A DNA stretch of 64,000 nucleotides from Bariatricus massiliensis (GTDB lineage: Bacteria; Bacillota; Clostridia; Lachnospirales; Lachnospiraceae): contig NZ_LT574837.1 in NCBI RefSeq assembly GCF_900086725.1, positions 292,158 to 356,157 of the forward strand, written 5' to 3'. Below the pieces are notes generated by a model that saw nothing but the letters and a program-made list of their open reading frames with translations, was not told the origin of the DNA and did no database searches. The stretch's first letter is position 1. Each line of letters starts with the position of its first letter. Below, in pieces: positions 8,830 through 16,880 of this stretch. The translations under genes and the position numbers were made by a program.

Positions 8830-9742
8830 CCCAAAATCCCTCCACTTCTTTCAGTATTTCATCAGCAGGTGTCATGGTAGCATCAATGATAGATTTTCCT
8901 GTTTTTTTCAGATAGTATTTTATCATATGATAGCCACAAGCATATCCGGCACAATAGGGTAAACCAACAGGAAAATAATTTTGCATTTTTGCCATTTCAT
9001 CACCATATAGATATGCTGTCAGGTTATCTAAGCCCTGTACATCAAGACCTCCCCTAATGATAGGCTTGATATATCCGTTCAAAGTTTCCATATCTGTCTT
9101 GCTTACCCACGGCCCTACATTTTCCTCACCATATAGGTAAGTAGCAAAGTTTTCAGCAAGTCCCTCACTTATCATCATTTCAGCAAGAGTAATGTCATTG
9201 TGCCATTTAATAAACTGGAAACGGACATTATGATTTGTTTCATGTGCCAAAGCTACGGGAAGTCTGCTCTTAGTGTGTTCAGATGGAACAAGCCATGTAA
9301 AAATGTAGCCGGGAATACCTCCATCTCCACAGTAATTATCATTCATTATCATATAAGGGTTCTCTGGATCAGCCAGCAAAACGGTGTAGAAATATTCTTT
9401 TATCGGCAACTCAATTTCTGCATCAGTAAAACACTTTAATGACCGCTCGATAGACTTTTGACAGTTATCCCAAAATTGGTTATCGTCTAACAGTGTAATA
9501 CTTTGAGCCCATGTTTCATCAATTTTTTCTGGCAGAAGAAAGCCTAACATACCACTTGCCATAATAACATCATAGCCATTCGGCTGTGCAGCCTTCATTG
9601 GCACATTGTAGCAGGCCCATTTCTTTTCAAAAGGCTTCATCATTTCATAGCGATAAATATCATTCTTTTTAGAAACTGGCGCTTCCATGATTTTTCTGTA
9701 GATACCGTCAGAACGAACGGCCTGTACTTTTAGGATACTCAT
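8819..9742 (-). CDS. DUF2268-type putative zinc metallopeptidase
   Basis: The 307-residue protein has an HExxH zinc site in LPVALAHETNHNVRF and, about 25 residues on, EGLAENFATYLYGEE, which supplies the third ligand region in this family of predicted Zn-dependent proteases. No signal peptide is present, so it should be cytoplasmic. The substrate is unknown. It heads an operon with the MerR/TipA-like regulator, whose start overlaps its stop, and it is preceded by a promoter of MerR type. That context suggests the pair once formed a stress- or drug-inducible unit. Confidence 0.82.
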   Translation of the reverse strand: MSILKVQAVRSDGIYRKIMEAPVSKKNDIYRYEMMKPFEKKWACYNVPMKAAQPNGYDVIMASGMLGFLLPEKIDETWAQSITLLDDNQFWDNCQKSIERSLKCFTDAEIELPIKEYFYTVLLADPENPYMIMNDNYCGDGGIPGYIFTWLVPSEHTKSRLPVALAHETNHNVRFQFIKWHNDITLAEMMISEGLAENFATYLYGEENVGPWVSKTDMETLNGYIKPIIRGGLDVQGLDNLTAYLYGDEMAKMQNYFPVGLPYCAGYACGYHMIKYYLKKTGKSIIDATMTPADEILKEVEGFWDES

Positions 9743-9775
9743 ATTTTGTACTTCCTTTCAATATTTTGTAACCTC

Positions 9776-9806
9776 ATTCTACGGTATGACGGAACGTCAA
9801 AGTCAA
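9776..9806 (-). promoter_or_regulatory. MerR-type promoter with 19-bp spacer and central dyad
   Basis: On the minus strand TTGACT (9801-9806) and TAGAAT (9776-9781) are 19 bases apart, the long spacer typical of MerR-activated promoters. The spacer contains the dyad TGACG-GAA-CGTCA (9787-9799; minus strand TGACGTTCCGTCA). It drives the DUF2268 peptidase and the broken MerR gene. Confidence 0.75.
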
Positions 9807-10002
9807 TAGTTTTTGAAATATTTGAAAAATTTCTTTTTACATCCGTTTGCCAGTTTATCCGCACCTTTCGGAATCAACCGTACCCGGCTAAGGTGAACCA
9901 CACCATCGATCCGGTTCTTTACACATAGTTTCTGCACCCGGTGCTTGTATTACTCCCATTTCTTTGCAGTTTCTTACATTGTCATTGCGTTCTTTTACAA
10001 AC
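9807..10002. other. Gene-free stretch between the MerR-type promoter and a shared terminator
   Basis: The 301 bases between 9742 and 10044 hold the MerR-type promoter, this unassigned part, and the terminator at 10003-10035. I see no supported gene or further motif in 9807-10002. Confidence 0.5.
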
Positions 10003-10035
10003 AAAAAGCGCCACTGAAAATATGTGGCGCTTTTT
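10003..10035. terminator. Bidirectional Rho-independent terminator
   Basis: AAAAAGCGCCAC (10003-10014) and GTGGCGCTTTTT (10024-10035) form a 12-bp perfect stem with a nine-base loop and T-runs in both directions. It ends the DUF3795 gene that stops at 10044. Confidence 0.9.
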
Positions 10036-10043
10036 CAAATACA

Positions 10044-10595
10044 TTATCTCTTTTTCTTGTGTAACTTTAAGTCAATATTTTTCGTTGCCGCTGCATCCTG
10101 CAGTAATCCAGCAACAAAAGCGCTTTTTTCTTTGAGCGTCAGTGTTTCCATATCAGGTTTACGGTCAATTTCTTTAAGTACCGTTTGCAGTTCTTGCAGT
10201 TCCAGCAGGTTGACGGCTACGCAAAAGAGTGTCTTTTTGCGGCCATCATTATAATTCGATAATAAAACCTCCAGAATGTTGGCCTTCTCCGCCTGCTCTG
10301 CATTATAAGCGTCTATTCCAAGGCGTTTGGCCTTTTCCATATCGGATTTTCGATTTCGATGTGTTATAAAGGAATCAAAATCGTCAATATGATCATATTT
10401 TTCGCAAGGGTATTCACTGCATTGGAAACAGTATTGGGCGCCGTTGTGCTCTATGCTGCACCTTGCAATTTTACACGACTGATTTCCTTCACCGCCGCCA
10501 CAGCCAGGGCAGTTTTTATTCAAAAACATGGGGCAAAGCCCGCAATTCAAACCGCAGAGGGAAAATAATTGATTTTGCCGGTTAAATCCTTTCAT
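10044..10595 (-). CDS. DUF3795 cysteine-rich protein
   Basis: The 183-residue protein begins with the cysteine pattern CGLNCGLCPMFLNKNCPGCGGG and continues with CKIARC and CFQCSEYPCEKY, the DUF3795 signature. The cysteines probably bind zinc or an iron-sulfur cluster. The C-terminal half is helical, lysine-rich and lacks a known domain. The start has a clear AAGGAGG. The function of the family is not established. A second, shorter DUF3795 gene lies at 13133-13465. Confidence 0.82.
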   Translation of the reverse strand: MKGFNRQNQLFSLCGLNCGLCPMFLNKNCPGCGGGEGNQSCKIARCSIEHNGAQYCFQCSEYPCEKYDHIDDFDSFITHRNRKSDMEKAKRLGIDAYNAEQAEKANILEVLLSNYNDGRKKTLFCVAVNLLELQELQTVLKEIDRKPDMETLTLKEKSAFVAGLLQDAAATKNIDLKLHKKKR

Positions 10596-10680
10596 AGAAC
10601 CTCCTTAAGCAGCCTACCTGCAAACGGTTAGGATAAGCTTTAATAATGCTTGACCTAACACAGTAGGAAATTAGAGAATT

Positions 10681-11097
10681 TTAAAACTCATATCTTGTAC
10701 CATGCGAGAGCAACAGGCCATCTGTTAATTCCACACGCAGAATGATGGTGTTTTCATCGTTAAAATCAGTATGGCCGTTATCAATCCATTCAGCAAAGAC
10801 TTTTTTCAGCTTATCAGCAATCTCACAATTCTCTTTTTTTCCGAAATAACCCAGACTGATGCCGTTCCCATGCGCTGTAAACCACTCACCTGCGACTGCA
10901 ACAACAGGATTATCTTTTATATGCTTCATTTTATTTGAGAGTGCATGGGTAATGATATAAAATGCACCATTTTCGTAATAGGCATTGACGTATCGCACAT
11001 AAGGCGTTGCATTTTCCGTTGTTGCTAATGATATAATTGTATCTTTCCCGAAACGCTCAATCATGACCTGTTCTGCTTCTTGACTAAATTCTTTCAT
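10681..11097 (-). CDS. Pyridoxamine 5'-phosphate oxidase-fold flavoprotein
   Basis: The 138-residue protein has the split-barrel pattern of the PNPOx-like family: an early TIISLATTENATPYVRYVNA strand pair, then GAFYIITHALSNKMKHIKDN, where a flavin phosphate is usually bound, then NPVVAVAGEWF. Such short proteins bind FMN or F420 and reduce small molecules, but the substrate is unknown. It is monocistronic-looking, with 70-85 base gaps to both neighbours. Confidence 0.82.
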   Translation of the reverse strand: MKEFSQEAEQVMIERFGKDTIISLATTENATPYVRYVNAYYENGAFYIITHALSNKMKHIKDNPVVAVAGEWFTAHGNGISLGYFGKKENCEIADKLKKVFAEWIDNGHTDFNDENTIILRVELTDGLLLSHGTRYEF

Positions 11098-11167
11098 TGA
11101 ATTATTCTCCTCTTAAAATACACTTTTTAACTCTGATCAAATTCCAGATAAACCGGAAGCTATATTG

Positions 11168-11572
11168 TTATCGAAAATGTTTCAGTACCATTGCTGAGTA
11201 ATTATCATATTGCTGAAACCCATATCGTTCATAAAACGCAATCATCTTAGGATCGGACGGCATAATTTTGACATAAAGGAGGTTTTCAAAGCAACTCATA
11301 ATCATCTTCATCAATTCATCGCCAATATGATGCCCCTGATATGCAGGGTCTACCAGAAGATAATGTAGAAATGCAACTGTTTCGCCATCATCAAGTGCCC
11401 GTACCAGTCCAATCAGTTTGTTATCATCCCATGCTGAAATTACATGCGAAGAATTTTGCATCGCCCGAACGAGTTTATCGGGGTAATTTCCGGACTCCCA
11501 TCCCACGGACAAAAACAGTCTTTGCAGTTCTTTCTCTGTAAAAATATGGGTGTCTTTATACTCAATTTTCAT
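11168..11572 (-). CDS. GNAT-family N-acetyltransferase
   Basis: The 134-residue protein has the GNAT acetyl-CoA site in LLVDPAYQGHHIGDELMKMI and the closing FYERYGFQQYDNYSAMVL strand-helix. Family members move an acetyl group from acetyl-CoA to an amine; the acceptor cannot be told. ATG 11572 is used because GAGAG lies at proper distance; the in-frame TTG at 11587 has no better site. Confidence 0.85.
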   Translation of the reverse strand: MKIEYKDTHIFTEKELQRLFLSVGWESGNYPDKLVRAMQNSSHVISAWDDNKLIGLVRALDDGETVAFLHYLLVDPAYQGHHIGDELMKMIMSCFENLLYVKIMPSDPKMIAFYERYGFQQYDNYSAMVLKHFR

Positions 11573-11608
11573 ACCACAATCTCTCAATATTTCTTATTTA
11601 TTTTTCTG

Positions 11609-12166
11609 CTACTCCTTGACCAAGTTTGACTTAATGAAAGACTTTACTTGATCAAATACATTATCAGTATCTTTGATGCCTAACATAGGAATATTCAAGT
11701 TTTCCGCCTTTATTCGATTGCTAAGTTCGCTCATAAATATACCTTTACCGCTTATCTCTTTGTTAAAATCTGATGTGGTTTCCACACCGCAGTTCGGCGA
11801 ACGATTTGCACCAATAATACCAATTATCTCGAAACCGTAGGCATTGTATTCTATTATTTGTTTCATCACATAATCAACTTGAACCATTAGCATTTTGTAA
11901 GATTCCGCTTTTTGCATTTCTTTACGAATACGGGTATTTTCAATAACGACAGGAACATCTGCCCCATCGTTGTTTCCTCTATTAAGCCCTAAACAGCAAA
12001 GTTCAGGACATGGCATTTGGACAATACCAATATCAGCATCAAGAAGAATTTTTATTACATCCTTAAAAGCTGCTGGAAAAACGGCTGTTCCATCAGATAT
12101 TGAATTTTGATTTAATATACAATGCGCTATAAAAATAACTTTTTTGCTTCGACCGTCCTCAAACAT
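11609..12166 (-). CDS. TudS-related putative desulfidase (CD3072-like)
   Basis: The 185-residue protein has conserved cysteines in FIAHCILNQNS, MPCPELCCLGLNRG and SPNCGVETT, a pattern of the DUF523/TudS-related family, in which cysteines hold a [4Fe-4S] cluster and sulfur is removed from thio-compounds such as thiouracil. The call is by pattern; the substrate is unknown. It starts at ATG 12166 after AGAGGA, with no close operon partner. Confidence 0.72.
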   Translation of the reverse strand: MFEDGRSKKVIFIAHCILNQNSISDGTAVFPAAFKDVIKILLDADIGIVQMPCPELCCLGLNRGNNDGADVPVVIENTRIRKEMQKAESYKMLMVQVDYVMKQIIEYNAYGFEIIGIIGANRSPNCGVETTSDFNKEISGKGIFMSELSNRIKAENLNIPMLGIKDTDNVFDQVKSFIKSNLVKE

Positions 12167-12236
12167 AAATTTTCCTCTTTTTAAGCCCGAATTTGTTTTT
12201 TTGTGGTGCTACTCTCTGATAAAGCAAAAATTGTCT

Positions 12237-12719
12237 TTACAATTTCAGAATAGCAATCAGCTCTTCTTCGTACATTTCTCCAGTTTCAACAAATCCAAAC
12301 GAACGGTATAATTGACTGGCAATTTCGTTCTCAGGTTCATATGACAACCAGCAGTATTCCGCTTTACCACACGGAAATGTTTTTATGAATTCCAATGCAA
12401 GCCTGACTGCTTCCTTCCCATACCCCTTATTCTGATAAATTTTATCTATCATCAATCGCCAGAGATTATAATTGCCTTTTGCTATTATCGGTGCATCATC
12501 CCAGTAATCGTCTGTATCAAAACCAATCATCAAAAAACCAATCGGCGTATCATCCTCATATATTCCAAAAGGGAAAACATATCCATTTCCAGTTATGGCG
12601 GTATAGGCTTCGATAATACTGATGTCATTGCTTGCCACAAAATTTTTCTGCTTTTCAGATACACAAAGTTTCAAAATATCCCATACATTTTTCCCATTTA
12701 TCTTCTCCAGTTTAAGCAT
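12237..12719 (-). CDS. GNAT-family N-acetyltransferase (spermidine acetyltransferase-like)
   Basis: The 160-residue protein has the acetyl-CoA loop in LMIDKIYQNKGYGKEAVRLA and ends YRSFGFVETGEMYEEE, resembling BltD/SpeG-type polyamine acetyltransferases. ATG 12719 with GAGG eight bases upstream is the natural start. The frame continues open upstream, but that part encodes the tail of an unrelated chloramphenicol acetyltransferase (12720-12845), so a longer start would be a chimera. Confidence 0.83.
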   Translation of the reverse strand: MLKLEKINGKNVWDILKLCVSEKQKNFVASNDISIIEAYTAITGNGYVFPFGIYEDDTPIGFLMIGFDTDDYWDDAPIIAKGNYNLWRLMIDKIYQNKGYGKEAVRLALEFIKTFPCGKAEYCWLSYEPENEIASQLYRSFGFVETGEMYEEELIAILKL

Positions 12720-12845
12720 ATTCACATCCTCACAAATTCTAATTAACCACTCATTCAAGAACCTTTGCAATTGTTCCACAAACTGCCCAATATGCAGACC
12801 ATCTACAAAAGAATGATGTGCCTGTACTCCTCTAGGTCTACTTTT
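12720..12845 (-). pseudogene. Remnant of a chloramphenicol O-acetyltransferase (C-terminal end)
   Basis: About 42 codons read RGVQAHHSFVDGLHIGQFVE followed by QLQRFLNEW. The HHxxxDG catalytic motif and following helix are those at the C-terminus of type A chloramphenicol acetyltransferases, where the second His is the catalytic base. The rest of the gene (about 170 residues) is missing; upstream in this frame are stop codons. It is fused in frame to the start of the downstream GNAT gene. Confidence 0.75.
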
Positions 12846-12848
12846 TCA

Positions 12849-12951
12849 TTATCGTCTCTGCGTAAAATCTTCTGGCAAAAAATCTAACTGTTCGTCTGGA
12901 ACACCAAGTGATTTTGCATATTGTATCATTTCATCCCACCCGTCTTTATCT
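12849..12951 (-). pseudogene. Unassigned coding remnant
   Basis: A short frame reads FAEDKDGWDEMIQYAKSLGV, then PDEQLDFLPEDFTQRR and a stop at 12849. It has the composition of the end of a real protein but no start or upstream part. I do not recognise the family. It is wedged between the GNAT and acetyltransferase remnants. Confidence 0.4.
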
Positions 12952-13089
12952 TCAGCAAATCCATGTTTCAAGTGTGGCCTCGACAGCCACAACTTCGTTC
13001 AGCATTTTTTCGTAATCTGCAAGTTCTTTGATAAACTGCAGGATCAACAAAGTATCTTTCCGTTCTGCATTTCTAAAAGTTAAATTCAT
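12952..13089 (-). pseudogene. GNAT acetyltransferase, N-terminal remnant
   Basis: From ATG 13089, after GAGG, the frame reads MNLTFRNAERKDTLLILQFI and KELADYEKMLNEVVAVEATL and stops after 45 codons. This is the typical first 45 residues of a roughly 160-residue GNAT protein. The rest, including the acetyl-CoA site, is absent, so the product should be inactive. Confidence 0.75.
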
Positions 13090-13132
13090 TTGTGATATCC
13101 TCAATAAAACGAAAGTTGTCAGATTGTCCTGT

Positions 13133-13465
13133 TTATCCTTTCAGGTTTTCCAAAGCTTCGGGAGAATGTGAGATAATCTCTCCAACAGTCTGACATTTTT
13201 CCATATCCGGACAGTCACCGCATGTCGTCACATCTTTTTTCAATGCACACTGACGAATTCCGCAAAGACTATCGCAGAATACAGTTTTAATTCCATCAAC
13301 ACGACATCCTTCACAATTGATATGTTCAGGCAAAATGGGAGCATGATTTAACTCTGCCCACCGTTTTGCAGTTTTCTCACGCAACGCCTGATCGTCATTG
13401 ATTGTTGCAAGATATGCGTCGCATTTTCCACAATCCAGCCCACAGTATGCAATCATATTTCTCAT
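13133..13465 (-). CDS. DUF3795 cysteine-rich protein (short form)
   Basis: The 110-residue protein has the cysteine pattern CGLDCGKCDAYLA, CEGCR, CDSLCGIRQC and CGDCPDMEKC typical of DUF3795. It is about the length of a minimal member, unlike the 183-residue relative at 10044-10595. The cysteine spacing suggests metal or cluster binding. AGGAGG precedes ATG 13465. Function unknown. Confidence 0.82.
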   Translation of the reverse strand: MRNMIAYCGLDCGKCDAYLATINDDQALREKTAKRWAELNHAPILPEHINCEGCRVDGIKTVFCDSLCGIRQCALKKDVTTCGDCPDMEKCQTVGEIISHSPEALENLKG

Positions 13466-13541
13466 GCTTATGTACCTCCTAAAGCCTTATACCCTATAAA
13501 TGTTTTCATATACTTTTCTCCGAATACTGATTTCTTACCCT

Positions 13542-14294
13542 TTATATTAACTTTAGCAGTTCTGTATGGATATATCCGTTTGTTCCCACAACGCTGCTGC
13601 CTTTCCTCGGATCAAGCGGTTTCCCCGTAAAATCAGTTACCCGGCCTCCAGCCTCCTGAATCAACAGCATACCGGCAGCATAATCCCAGGGATTCAGATA
13701 TATCTCGAAATAGCCTCCCTGTCTGCCGCAGGCGGTATAGGCCAGTTCCAAGGCAGCAGAGCCAATCCTGCGGACATCCTGGCACTGGCCGAACACTCTG
13801 CGAAACCGGGCAAAGTTTTCATCGGCCAGCTCTCTTTTTGCTGTTCCAAGTCCAATCATCGTGTCGGATAGTTTTTCTGCGTTTGATACATGTATGGGCT
13901 GTCCATTTAGGAAGCTGCCTTTTCCTTTAACCGCTGAAAACACTTCTTCATGGAAGGGATCATACACGATCCCCATAACAATTTCCCCCTGGCGGCAAAG
14001 GGCTAAAGATACAACGCTATGCTGATAATCGTGCATAAGGTTGGTAGTCCCGTCAACCGGGTCTAAAATCCAAAAGCTATCCGCTTTTATTTCCTGCAAT
14101 CCAGTTTCTTCTCCGAGAAATTGAATATCCGGCGCAAGGGCAAACAGCTCCTTCTTTAAGAAATTTTGCACTGCAATATCTACCTGCGTTACGTAGTCTG
14201 CAAGACCTTTCTCTTTTACATGAGCGGCCATTTCACGGTTCTTTATGAACTCCTGCGTCTTTGTTACTAAACTGATAATTTTCTGAATATCCAT
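13542..14294 (-). CDS. Inositol monophosphatase-family phosphatase
   Basis: The 250-residue protein has the Li-sensitive phosphatase motifs: FLGEETG, WILDPVDGTTNLMHD (metal ligands D, D and the DGT loop) and NPWDYAAGMLLIQEAGG near the end. It is thus a Mg-dependent phosphomonoesterase of the IMPase/CysQ/SuhB group; the substrate (inositol phosphate, PAP or sugar phosphate) cannot be settled. ATG 14294 is preferred because GGAGG lies eight bases upstream, whereas the longer frame to 14318 has none. It appears to be a single-gene unit. Confidence 0.88.
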   Translation of the reverse strand: MDIQKIISLVTKTQEFIKNREMAAHVKEKGLADYVTQVDIAVQNFLKKELFALAPDIQFLGEETGLQEIKADSFWILDPVDGTTNLMHDYQHSVVSLALCRQGEIVMGIVYDPFHEEVFSAVKGKGSFLNGQPIHVSNAEKLSDTMIGLGTAKRELADENFARFRRVFGQCQDVRRIGSAALELAYTACGRQGGYFEIYLNPWDYAAGMLLIQEAGGRVTDFTGKPLDPRKGSSVVGTNGYIHTELLKLI

Positions 14295-14391
14295 ATACAT
14301 TTCCTCCATTGGCTTCAACTACTTGGTTACAAAACATCGTTAGAAAAAAGGGTTGAAAGAACTCAGCAAACTGGAATTTCTCTGTGTCAAT

Positions 14392-14853
14392 TTACAATTC
14401 TTTTCCCATACAAAGAGATTCCGGCATATCTACATACGCACCATAATTAGGAATTTGCTTAAATCCTAACTTTGAATATACATGACAGGATTCCGCTAAA
14501 AGTTCTCCTGTTTCCAAAATCATTTTCCTATATCCCAGTTCTTTCGCCCACTCTATTAGTTTAGAAACCAGCTCTGTTCCTATGCCCTTTCCTTGTTCAT
14601 CTGGTATGACAAACACTCTTTTTAGCTCTACTGTATTTTCATCATAAGAACGTATCGAACCACCACCAATCGGATTATTGCCTCGATAAACAACTATCGC
14701 TTCGTTTATTTTATCAATTAAGTTATATTGAGCGTACTTATCTCGTTTAATTATTTTTCCAACTCGCAAATCTAAGTCCTCATCAAGCAACCTGCAATTT
14801 TCTATAAAATCTTTGTTATTTCCATCGCATCTTAAAAATATAATTTCGCTCAT
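14392..14853 (-). CDS. GNAT-family N-acetyltransferase
   Basis: The 153-residue protein has the GNAT core VELKRVFVIPDEQGKGIGTE with the acetyl-CoA pyrophosphate loop QGKGIG, and ends VYSKLGFKQIPNYGAY. The acceptor is unknown. GGAGG is ten bases before ATG 14853. It follows the intergenic repeat at 14871-14919. Confidence 0.87.
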   Translation of the reverse strand: MSEIIFLRCDGNNKDFIENCRLLDEDLDLRVGKIIKRDKYAQYNLIDKINEAIVVYRGNNPIGGGSIRSYDENTVELKRVFVIPDEQGKGIGTELVSKLIEWAKELGYRKMILETGELLAESCHVYSKLGFKQIPNYGAYVDMPESLCMGKEL

Positions 14854-14870
14854 CTTTATTTTACCTCCAA

Positions 14871-14919
14871 AAAATCCCGATTTTTCACTCTCTGTACCTT
14901 CCCGAAAAACGGGAAGGTA
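14871..14919. repeat. Intergenic repeat with perfect hairpin, copy 1
   Basis: The block holds TCCCGATTTTT, CTCTGTACCTTCCCG and the perfect stem TACCTTCCCG / CGGGAAGGTA (14895-14904 and 14910-14919) with an AAAAA loop. It lies two bases after the stop of the hydrolase gene. A diverged copy is at 16383-16430. Confidence 0.6.
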
Positions 14920-14920
14920 T

Positions 14921-15523
14921 TTATTTGGCAGATTCGTTTATCCACTCATCAAGAAATTTCATTTGTTCTTCAGTATGAAACCAATGCTCTCCATTTTTCA
15001 TGATAGAAAGTGTTGAATTAGTTCTCTGTGCAAATTCAAATATCGTTCCATAAGCGGTAAGATTATCTTTTTCACCATACAAAATATGCGTTGGGATTTC
15101 CCATGTAACAGGATTTTCTCTTACATAGCAAAGATAATCCCATGAAAGGGTCTCTCCAAAGGTTGTCTGAATTTCTTTTTTCTCTTTGAGTTCATCTTCT
15201 GTAACATTTGCCCAAATCATCATATCAGCAATGAGCCTTTCCATATCTACAACGGGCGAAATAAAATATGCTTTTTCAATCTGCTGATTTGATAAGGCAT
15301 TGATAGCAAAATATGCTCCAATGCTATTGGCGATTATTTCAACTGACCTGTAGTTTTTACAAATCGAACTAAAAAGTAATGGAAATTCTTCTTTTGCTTC
15401 CCATGGAAACTGTGCACTATAGTCAAGACCAATCACATCACAATCACTAAAGAGCGGTTTGTAATGAATAGCTTCTTCAGCATTTCCACCTTTTCCATGT
15501 ATATAAATAACTGCTTTATCCAC
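14921..15523 (-). CDS. Alpha/beta-hydrolase family esterase
   Basis: The protein of about 200 residues has an early AVIYIHGKGGNAEE oxyanion segment, a nucleophile elbow in VEIIANSIGAYFAIN (Ser in NSIGA), and a late EHWFHTEEQ His, consistent with a small serine hydrolase. The start is placed at GTG 15523 because GTGGAGGACAACTATT precedes it with GGAGG at eight bases; the longer ATG at 15541 would run through this site. Substrate unknown. The gene is followed by the repeat at 14871-14919. Confidence 0.83.
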   Translation of the reverse strand: MDKAVIYIHGKGGNAEEAIHYKPLFSDCDVIGLDYSAQFPWEAKEEFPLLFSSICKNYRSVEIIANSIGAYFAINALSNQQIEKAYFISPVVDMERLIADMMIWANVTEDELKEKKEIQTTFGETLSWDYLCYVRENPVTWEIPTHILYGEKDNLTAYGTIFEFAQRTNSTLSIMKNGEHWFHTEEQMKFLDEWINESAK

Positions 15524-15601
15524 AATAGTTGTCCTCCACAAATTTTAATTGAATAAAATCTCTGCGCGATGGTCTGCCAGGGCTGTGGCGCAAATTGGAA
15601 G

Positions 15602-16363
15602 TTATAGCCATATCCCCCAATCACCATAGTCAAACTTGCCGCTTCCATGGTGCAGTTTCCCGGCAGTCTTTAGCTGCTCTAGTGTGTCCCGCATACGACA
15701 TAAGATTTCCGACTGGACATCCAAGGAATGATGAGCGGGGAACACTCTTTTAACAGGCAAAGACGCAACCTTTTTCAACGAGGTGAGATATGCCTCCGGA
15801 TCAGTGGATGGATAGTAGGCAAATAATACATCTTTATATACCAAATCGCCAGTAAAAAGATATCCTGTATCTTTTTCCCAGAAACACAGGTGTCCTGGCG
15901 AGTGTCCAGGGGTGTGCAGTACCTCAATCTGCCGTCCACCAAGATCAATCATATCATGGTCGGCTACAATCCTTGTCGGCGTTCCCTGGAAGAACTCATA
16001 AGAACCGACATCAAATCCGTCTGGTAAATCACAGCGATCAACTACCATCTCCCGAATTGTTTCCATCGACAGGGGAAATTTACCGTTTAGCCAATCTAAT
16101 TCAGCAGCGTGAGCGTAGAAATTAGGAAAATATTTGTGACCTCCAATGTGGTCCCAATGAATGTGTGTTGCAACTGCCGTAATAGGCTTATTTGTGAATT
16201 TTATAACTTCATCGTATATGTTTGAAATGCCGAGTCCTGTGTCAATAAGTAGGCTTCGCTCGCTTCCATTTAATAAATAGCAATGCGTTTCTTCCCAATG
16301 TCGATATTCACTGATAATATAAGTATTATCATCTACTCTATCTAATGTAAACCAGTTATCCAT
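15602..16363 (-). CDS. MBL-fold metallo-hydrolase
   Basis: The 253-residue protein has the metallo-beta-lactamase-fold zinc motifs THIHWDHIGGH, LHTPGHSPGHLCF, YLFTGDLVYK and PAHHS in the usual order. It is a general MBL hydrolase (glyoxalase II or lactonase-like), not a class B resistance enzyme, to judge from length and motif spacing. ATG 16363 is chosen because GGGAG is ten bases upstream; ATG 16372 is too near that site. The substrate is unknown. Confidence 0.87.
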   Translation of the reverse strand: MDNWFTLDRVDDNTYIISEYRHWEETHCYLLNGSERSLLIDTGLGISNIYDEVIKFTNKPITAVATHIHWDHIGGHKYFPNFYAHAAELDWLNGKFPLSMETIREMVVDRCDLPDGFDVGSYEFFQGTPTRIVADHDMIDLGGRQIEVLHTPGHSPGHLCFWEKDTGYLFTGDLVYKDVLFAYYPSTDPEAYLTSLKKVASLPVKRVFPAHHSLDVQSEILCRMRDTLEQLKTAGKLHHGSGKFDYGDWGIWL

Positions 16364-16382
16364 AGCCTGCATACTCCCTTCA

Positions 16383-16430
16383 AATTCCGATTTTTTGTTC
16401 TCTGTAACTTCCCGATAAACGGAAATTTGT
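16383..16430. repeat. Intergenic repeat, diverged copy 2
   Basis: TTCCGATTTTTTG, CTCTGTAACTTCCCGA and AAACGGAAA follow the order of the block at 14871-14919, but the right arm of the hairpin has decayed. A weaker third relative may be at 11131-11159. Confidence 0.5.
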
Positions 16431-16466
16431 CATTTTCGGTTCGGTTTTCTTTTGATTCCGATTTAT

Positions 16467-16835
16467 TTATTCACCTACCGTGATTTTTACACTCCCTTTT
16501 GCCTTTTCTCCTGTTACAGTTACTGTATATGTTCCACTTTCTTTTACTTCAACATCAAATTCTTCCGAAAAGAAGATGCTTTCACTTTCAGCGATAGGTT
16601 CATCATCATTTTTCTGAATTTTATATGATAAATGACCGTCCTCAATTACAATTCCCACATGAATGGTGTCTCCAGCTTCAACAACTAAATCTTGAGAATC
16701 AGTAGTATTAAACGCTGTATATTCCATAATTAGTTGATTGTCATTCCCTGTTCTGCTTCCATTGAAATCTGGTGAACAAGCAGACAGTGATATGATAAGT
16801 AACATGACACTAAAAATAGTCATGATCTTTTTCAT
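16467..16835 (-). CDS. Small secreted lipoprotein
   Basis: The 122-residue protein starts with a lipoprotein signal (MKKIMTIFSVMLLIISLSAC) with the lipobox LSAC, so Cys20 would be the lipidated N-terminus. The mature part is a beta-rich domain of about 95 residues ending SGTYTVTVTGEKAKGSVKIT, which looks like a small immunoglobulin-like sandwich. No catalytic motif is seen and the function is unknown. GGAG precedes ATG 16835. Confidence 0.8.
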   Translation of the reverse strand: MKKIMTIFSVMLLIISLSACSPDFNGSRTGNDNQLIMEYTAFNTTDSQDLVVEAGDTIHVGIVIEDGHLSYKIQKNDDEPIAESESIFFSEEFDVEVKESGTYTVTVTGEKAKGSVKITVGE

Positions 16836-16880
16836 TATTCTTCATCTCCACTTCTGATTTGTTTATTCGTCCATCATATA

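Noticed and set aside
10612..10672. Long imperfect inverted repeat with GTTAGG...CCTAAC that recalls an integron attC site
   Set aside because: The arms are in the wrong order for attC (RYYYAAC should come first and GTTRRRY last), there is only one, and no integron integrase is seen.
15433..15648. A 71-codon minus-strand frame bridging the MBL and hydrolase genes
   Set aside because: It overlaps both genes out of frame and has no ribosome site.
16467..16835. Antitoxin or immunity role for the small lipoprotein
   Set aside because: No toxin gene adjoins it; only the lipobox and beta-rich domain are supported.
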